A stretch of DNA of 64,000 bases. It comes from Paragyromitra xinjiangensis. Its lineage: Eukaryota; Ascomycota; Pezizomycetes; Pezizales; Discinaceae. Position numbers and translations under genes: made by a program. The notes under the pieces are model-generated. The model searched no databases. It had not been told where the DNA came from and saw only the letters and a list, made by a program, of their open reading frames with translations. The stretch is from positions 1,240,001 to 1,304,000 of the forward strand of contig JBCAMK010000008.1 of assembly GCA_038503065.1 (NCBI GenBank). The letters run 5' to 3'. Shown here piece by piece: positions 57,601-64,000 of the stretch; the first letter of the stretch is position 1, and each line of letters starts with the position of its first letter.

Positions 57601-58440
57601 GAGCAAAAGAGGTGCCTTCTGCGCAAATTTGCGGAGACGGTCCACGATACCCGCACCCAAGATATGGTTCGCAGCTGCAGTGTGGACTAAGTCTCTCTCT
57701 CACTCGCTCGTTTCTCGAGATTCCACAGCCCTTTGCCTCAAATACTTATTGTTAGAAGCGACAACGGCTAGAGATCATCCATAGAACATAGGAAGGTACT
57801 CCTCCCCTCTCAGCCTGAAGTACCATTGGGTTGGATTGGTTGGAGGAGGTAATTCAGACTACAAATGTGAGAAAACGAAAGCCCAAATGAGAAGAGAAAG
57901 CCTGTGTTGGGCTTTGAGCAGAGGGCGCCAAGGGCTGCAAGGACCGTTTTGAGCAACGCAAAGCGGGTGAACACGAATCCGCCCAGACTGGCTCAAGGCA
58001 CAGCCCCAGACCTGTTTCTTCTCAAGATGCTGGTCGCTGCCCTTCGGACTCTCAATCAATCAGCTTCTCCCACTCCTTCCTCTTCTTTCCTCACAGCCCT
58101 GCTGCCTTTGCTGCCACCCAAGTCCTGCCACTATTTTCTCCATCTGTCGTCTTTCTTGCTCACCGTTTCAACACACCCATCACCACCATACTTCTCCCCT
58201 CATCATCACCATTATCACCATCTTCTTCTATCCTCAACCCCCATCATCATTTTCCTACTCCTATTTACACCGTCTGTAAGTAGGGATATTGTCACTCAAT
58301 AAACGCCTCTATTTATTTACTTTTTACCCGCCAGCCGACCGATCAAAGTCTTACCTACCCATCAGTTCCAAGTGGACACCCCATCTATTTCCGCTGCCTG
58401 ACCTCCAGCTGTTACAAAGGCTGTTGCCTTCTCGTTTGCA
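54650..58440. other. Long intergenic stretch, one possible orphan exon
   Basis: About 3.8 kb with no complete gene recognised. It contains the candidate exon at 55955-56212 (-). The last kilobase is CT-rich and is likely promoter and 5' leader of the bZIP gene. An ATG-initiated upstream frame of 91 codons lies at 58027-58302 (Ser/Pro/His-rich), 138 bases before the bZIP ATG. Confidence 0.45.
55955..56212 (-). pseudogene. Candidate terminal exon or gene relic, unidentified (possible SGNH/GDSL-like end)
   Basis: Reading the minus strand from 56212, after a GTAG acceptor-like site, 85 codons are open to a TAA. They include RELHRSLGGKTFLDVTHHTV and HLGEGMHRLAEAIQKRLKER, which looks like a natural protein helix rather than random translation. 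D-x-x-H spacing near the C-terminus is reminiscent of block V in SGNH/GDSL hydrolases, but that is weak. An upstream stretch at 56361-56410 (YGKLRYPFRCLVPG) ends at a GTGAGT, yet its phase leads into a different frame here. It may therefore be a decayed gene. Confidence 0.25.
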
Positions 58441-60205
58441 ATGTCGTCACAACAAAGTATGAGCAGAAACCCCTCAAGCTCACCCTTCAGCAACCAGGAA
58501 TCCTTCAACGACATTGATTCCTGGATTAACTACGATGGTGTCTTCCAGTCTCCTTCCCCAACCCTTCCACACCTTTCTTTCTCGTCACAGACGTCGTCTA
58601 GCATGAACCAGACTGCTACCAACAACCACTCGGCAACAGGCTTCTCAGGCCCTAGTCATGAGTACAGTCGTCACACACAACAGACAGGAAGCTTACCCGT
58701 GGATGCTGGATATTATAGAGACCTGGTACCCTCATCGATGTCGCCAGATAACCAATACATGCAGTTTGGCAACGACTACCTTTCCCCGCCCAGCACTAGC
58801 GACATAATGCCAACCTTCTCCTACCAAGAAAGCGCCACCGACTTCGTCAACCCTGGCGCTATCGCGCCCTTCGATACTCTCGACATTAAACCCGAAGTGG
58901 CCTTGGTGTCTGCGCCGCCCCCTGTTACTACTGCTCCACCCATGGCTACTGCTGGAAGGTACTACCCTGGGATTCACCAACAGCAGGCCGTTTACCAGCA
59001 ACAACAAGTATGGCAGCAACAACTAAAAGCTCAACAAGCCAAGACCGCTCCATCAAATAGTGTCGAGGAGAGTGTTGACAAGATCATGAATTCGCTGAGG
59101 ATTCATAAAGCTCCATCATCATCAGCTCGCTCACCTTCTGTATTGCCAAATATTCCGAAACTGAAGAAGAAGGATGAGGACGAGATGGACGAGGACGAGC
59201 GACTACTTGCTAGCGAGGAAGGGAAGAAGTTGACCAGCAAAGAAAGGAGGCAGCTGAGGAATAAGGTCTCCGCTCGTGCATTCAGAAGCAGGAGAAAAGG
59301 TAAAAATTACCCCCACTGGCGTCCTTATGGAAAATCGCTGACAAAATATTATAGGATATATTATGGATTTGGAAGAGGAGATCAGAAAGAGCAAGGATGA
59401 AAACACTGAGCTCCAAAGCGAGAATGCAAGACTGAGGGAGGAGAATGCTAAGATCAGCGAGTTTACCAAAACTCTCTTGAGCTCGCCTGCCTTCTCAGCA
59501 TATTTAGCTGCAACAATCGAATCTGGAACCGTTCCTTCTGTTCCTGAGCCAATGACTACGACTACGTCCAACCCCGAACCCGTACGTCCTAATACCCGCA
59601 AGGACATCAACCCCAACCTTGCATCCGTGTCTGAAGACTCTTGGCCTTTGGCGTACAACAATTCACCATGGGCTACAAACTCTTCTACGGTATTTGCCGT
59701 CCTTGAACTCCCAGAGGGACCAAACGTCCAGGATTTGAGCGGAAAAGCGACTAATGGCGACTCATACGACGACCATAAATTGAACCCACTTCCTCCTGTT
59801 GCTGATGGTTTCTATCCGTTCCGCAGCGAGAAGAACTTCGTTCGCAACAACTACCAGTGGGAGGACGATGATGAATATGAGGCACCTGAAGATCTTATGG
59901 ATGCATATGATGAAGAGTTTGCGATGATCGATCCCAAAGAGCAGGAAGACGCACCGAAGAAGTCACTTGATGAACTTTTCCCTGGGCATGGAGTCAGCAC
60001 CCTTCTCGAGAGGTTGGAAATGATTGTAGGCGGGCAGGCGAAGCCGGAAGATTTCTTTGAGGAGGTTACCCCAGCCCCTACGCAGGAAGCCACAGACGAA
60101 GTAAATCAGGATATTGAAAAAGAATTGGCACTAGTGGAAGCGAATGGACTATTAGACGCTGTGGAAGGTGTCTATAAGCGGATAGGATTGGTTGTTGGAT
60201 CATAA
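58441..60205 (+). CDS. bZIP transcription factor
   Basis: Exons 58441-59299 and 59355-60205 encode 569 residues. The basic region KLTSKERRQLRNKVSARAFR followed by SRRK (ending at residue 286) carries the N..(A)xxxR core of bZIP DNA-binding helices. The single intron (GTAAAA...TATAG) sits exactly at its end, and exon 2 continues with the leucine zipper (MDLEEEIRKSKDENTELQSE, ARLREENAKI). The N-terminal 230 residues are Ser/Thr/Gln-rich with a polyglutamine patch (HQQQAVYQQQQVWQQQ). The C-terminus is acidic (EDDDEYEAPEDLMDAYDEE), a likely activation region. The basic region resembles the fungal ADA-1/IDI-4-type group, from memory and not tested. It acts in the nucleus as a dimer; targets unknown. 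Confidence 0.9.
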
Positions 60206-63200
60206 TCGTAACTTTTGCTTTATTTGGGGAGAATGTTCATTTACTTTTAGCTTTTATGTGTGACGAAGGGAGTTTGTCTCGGACTCGGGGCGTATTCATG
60301 TAGCACAATTCACTGGCTAAGTTTGTGCTTAGGAGAAATGGGTATTTATGGGGAAAACACGTTCGTTAGACTTTTATTTTGGAGTGATTTTTCTTTGTCT
60401 TCTGTTTCTTTGCCTTGTTTCGCTTTGCCTTGCTTTACTTTACTTTTATTGTTATTATTTAGGCGACTAGCGCTTCAGTTTTTTTTTTCGCGAGAGATTC
60501 TCCGCTACTTCTTTACCCTGGAGTACTTCCAAGTTTATTTTTTTTGTTTTTAGTCTTGGTTTCTGGTACTCTAGTATTTCGTCATTGTTTTTGTTTTCCT
60601 TTGGTTTGGGGGATCTGTGTTTATTAGGATTTGGAGAGCTGGGTGGGGATATCTTTGGGTTGGTTTTTTTTTTCTTTTGCGAAGAGGGAGAAAAACGTGG
60701 CCCTCTGGACTGGGCAGACATACTGGGGATGTGGGATATCTAGGAAATCTACTTGGACTTGGAATAAGACCTTTTTTTGCACTTCAGACTTACTTTGATG
60801 GTGAACAAGTGGGGTTGAAGAGGGGGAAACATCTCATGGGTCGATGTTGGTCTCAAGGAGTACGTATGCTTCGGACCAGCTCCATGGAATACGATAGGCT
60901 ATCTTTAATATGTGCAGATCTCTGGAAGATATATGCCCTAACTAGTGAGGGTAGTCAGAGATATAAGCCTCTATTTTGTACATGACGCGCAGCTTTATCA
61001 AAAGTGGGCATAAACACTGATTTATTTGAGACGATGGGGTGGAGCTTAAACAGTCTATCCCAAGCAATTTGTTTTGTTCGTCAACAAAACGGTTGGGAAG
61101 GCTTGAATCAGCATCCCGCATCTGTACTCAGATGACGGATAGAATCTTTTCGAACATTGTAAACAAAGGCTTGCCGGCCACGCAAGACTCAAGACTTGCG
61201 ATTACGTCTATGTGGATTTACTTATGGCCGACAGATTTTAAGCTTACTCGCTCGTGTTTTACACGTTCACGCGAGCACAAATACAAGACATTATAGGCGA
61301 AGTTCGTAGGGGCTCGGTAAGAACAATATCGATACCATGCGAATACTTAGCCCCAGGCTCTGTTCCACTGCAGAGGGACTCGTAGGTCCCAAGAGTTTTT
61401 TTTTTGTCGTGAGTCATGGCATACTCCTTTCGGGTAATCCGGCATGGTGATTACGACGACAATTGGGGGATGTAGTACTAGATATACGCTGTGCGCAGTA
61501 GAGTATGGGATATAGAACTGGGGGGGGTTAATTGATCATCAGTTATCACTCGTTATCATGCTATCTTTCTTTCTCTCCAGTGCAGTGATCTCAGTTCACG
61601 CCCCTAGGTAAAGTGTGGAAACTACGATATCTTTATTGCGATAACTGGAGAACACGTATAAACCGGTAGAAGAAGGGTATAGTATATAGGTATGTGTTGT
61701 AGTACTTCGAAACACACTTGATTCATATTTTTGGGCTAGCGTTTAAACTGGGTTTGAAAACCGCCCATAGTCAAAATAAGCATAAATTGGGGTAATTGGA
61801 GTTTCATTTCTATTTTCTAACTGGCTACGCCATTGGGGGAAATCTTAAAAAAATTCCTTTAGGGATTTTTGCACTTGCGGGCTTTGCTTATTTGGGTTTA
61901 GACCTGGGGTCAGGGCATATCAAGGCAGTTTCAAATACGATACTTAAAATTGGGTCTATGGCGCTCCTGTGACTGCTGCTCTTGGGTTTTTGGGTTTGGC
62001 TCACACTCTGTGACGTGTGAGTGGACTATGTTTCGAGATACTGCATTATGTTTTTGCCAATGATGCAGTCAATATCGGCAGGGATCGGGAATGAACTACT
62101 CTTCGTTCGGCAATACGAATTAGTCAGGGTCGGGAAAATAATTAAGTCCTTATTGGAGGAGGACACAAGTATAGACTGCAATGGAAGATCGTGTGGACGG
62201 CATTCTACAAAGTGATATGTAGGTTAACGAAACGGACCTGGAGTCCAAATATAGACATAAGGCAGTAGCTTGTGTATCGAGGCATGTGTATTGCCACATA
62301 ATGATGCATTTGTGAGTTCTGGGCAGACCCAGACTAGCGAATCCCGCTGGAGAAGTTGATGCCCGGTTTACAAAGAACCCGAACAGGTCTCGAACTAGTA
62401 ACTGCTCCGATTCGTCCTCGTATAGGTGCGCCAGCGGATTGGTTTGTCAATCCACGCTTACATTCTCAATTTTTTGTGTCTGCCCCGAGTACTTTTTAGA
62501 AGGGAAGTTATTTGTAAATTGCTGGTAAAGGATGGACCAGATGTTGAATTTCCAACAATCAACCGTGCTCTGCCTTATACGGTGTGTATTGCGGGAAACT
62601 GGCTTTTTGGATTGTTGCTAGAAGGCAGTGCTGTCGCCACCGATTGCCCAAGTGGAGTTACACATCTCCACAAAGTTCCAGGGCTGTGAAGCTACCGTCA
62701 GGTTCCTCATTGAGAACAGAACCGATGTGGAAGCGATGAGACTGCTAGAAGTTCAAGCCCAGCCGTCGCTTGTCAACACAGCATATCGGTGGCGATTAAC
62801 CACTGGAGGGCGTCATGAATGTGGACTAATCTGATTGGTACTCGTATTGGGAAGAGATAAAAGGGTGTCAGACTACAGACAAATCACTCATAGACAACGA
62901 AGCAGAAACGTTGACAGAAGAGCCCATTACATAGCTTACTGTTAGCCAAGCTTAAGGCGAAGTAATCGATGGTGGGAGAAAATAGCCCCCCAGTGGATCG
63001 GAGCCTCTTGTTACTCAACGGAAACCAGGGAAAACTGTTAAAATCAACCGGGGAATAAACTAGTTGGGGAAAACCTTGTGGTGGACAGGCTTTTGAAAAA
63101 AATTATAACTATAAGAAAATTGGGCGAGAAGTGGTGTGTTTCTAGTGATGAGCTGGATGGGTAGACCGCTCCCGAAATCTACCTTCGGTTGTTTGTGGGA

Positions 63201-64000
63201 TGGGCCGGAATACGTCCGGGCTGAAGATGCCTTATCTAGTTATCTGTACCTAGAATGTTTATGTTGCATCCCTAATAGCTAGTGAGTATCGCGGAACGAT
63301 CTGTCTTCGTAGGGAAATCTGGTTGGATGGATAGTGCTGCTAGCTGATCATGGCTGCAAAGGGCGCCCGCGGCTATGTGTTTGTGGTGGCAGTTGGTGAA
63401 AGGATAGAAAGAGAAAGAGGTTTCGAGAGGGGGCCTATTTATCTAGTCGAGTATGTACATGTAGGGAGTCACACAGCCTGCGGGAATGGGCTAGGGTTGT
63501 AAGCATGACAGCATCAATCACCTCTGCCCCAGTAGATAGGGGGCGGATTGTTAGGATAGAAATCGCTTGAATACGAGAGTCTAACTTATTGCAGGCAATA
63601 TAAAAAAAGGAACACCACTGTTGGTTATTCTACTCTTACCAGCAGTATACCGCAGTCTAATAAGTGGCTAGAAAAATGTAGTTTGGGGCTGCAGATACTC
63701 TAGGTTAAGATGGGTCTGAGATGAGGAGGAGCAAGCTTATCGGTCATATTAATCTCAATGTAATCCATAGAGATAATTGGTGAAACGCAGTTTATTTTTG
63801 AACACGAATATATATGCTTCTTGGCGGGTGTTTGGAGCATTAAAAGCCAAAAATGTTTGGCTCTCAATTGAGATCCGAAATCCCTTTTATCGTTTATTTA
63901 ATTTTCAGGTATATTTTAAGATAGGAGCTACGAAGTCGCTCATGCCGGGGGTGCTACCCGTCGGGCCAGTCTCGTATATTGGCTGGCTATTTCTTCAACG
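60206..64000. other. 3' intergenic stretch with one decayed gene
   Basis: T-rich bZIP 3' flank to about 60700, then mostly AT-rich DNA. The only protein-like signal is the ankyrin-type relic at about 62490-62800. A GGGGGGTTAATTGATC tract lies at about 61520. Nothing else recognised. Confidence 0.45.
62495..62800 (+). pseudogene. Ankyrin-repeat relic, frameshifted
   Basis: One frame gives VICKLLVKDGPDVEF, IAGNWLFGLLLEGSAVATDC and SGVTHLHKVPG and then stops at 62687. The adjacent +1 frame continues with GCEATVRFLIENRTDVEAM and runs to 62834. Together they resemble two to three ankyrin units (xVxxLLxxGADVxxx, GxTxLHxA), but the TPLH turns are eroded and a frameshift near 62680 separates the parts. 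No start or complete gene is visible. Ankyrin arrays are abundant in expanded fungal families, so a dead copy is plausible. Confidence 0.45.

Overview
The window reads as nuclear DNA of a filamentous ascomycete (Pezizomycotina). Genes have short GT-AG introns of about 50-170 bases, there are no operons, and several proteins are recognisable fungal orthologues (MIND subunit Mtw1/Mis12, Tom22, Vps51, Gtr2, Hal2/Met22-type nucleotidase, ribosomal protein S25, a GPI-type cupredoxin). Both tRNA genes carry introns. Genes are spaced at about one per 4 kb, with non-coding stretches of up to 5 kb that hold small inverted-repeat elements. This suggests a moderately repeat-rich genome, perhaps a pezizomycete, but I cannot name the species. 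All gene models were built by eye from splice signals, frame and protein similarity recalled from knowledge. No search was run.

Layout. 1-5 kb: no gene recognised, one 179-bp inverted-repeat element. 5.0-10.9 kb: a MIF-like protein, CENP-X/MHF2 and an unidentified coiled-coil protein, all on +. 12.2-14.9 kb: an F-box protein (+). 15-19 kb: non-coding, with a tandem array and a long foldback palindrome. 19.0-21.2 kb: RPS25 and a cytochrome b5/MAPR-type membrane protein (+). 22.2-23.05 kb: a beta-carbonic anhydrase (-). 23.8-28 kb: repeat-rich, with a second member of the 1.9-kb element family and a hAT-like element with an 8-bp target duplication. 28.0-29.3 kb: 3'(2'),5'-bisphosphate nucleotidase (-). 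30.7-32.4 kb: TOM22 (+) convergent with VPS51 (-). 34.8-36.0 kb: MTW1 (-), divergent from GTR2 (+, 38.8-40.3 kb) across a 2.8-kb pyrimidine-rich, microsatellite-rich interval. 41.0-44.6 kb: a large protein with a degenerate aminoglycoside-phosphotransferase-like kinase domain and a C-terminal membrane segment. 48.3-49.1 kb: secreted cupredoxin. 51.7-52.6 kb: an unidentified protein (-). 53.5 and 54.6 kb: tRNA-Gln(UUG) and tRNA-Phe(GAA). 58.4-60.2 kb: a bZIP transcription factor (+). 62.5-62.8 kb: a decayed ankyrin-repeat relic.

Most genes are independent housekeeping functions: kinetochore (MTW1, CENP-X), TORC1 nutrient signalling (GTR2), mitochondrial import (TOM22), retrograde vesicle tethering (VPS51), sulfate/PAP metabolism, bicarbonate supply and translation. 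I see no gene cluster and no clear new multi-gene system. The less ordinary items are the degenerate kinase-like protein, the shared-terminus mobile elements, the intron-bearing tRNAs and a few unidentified ORFs.
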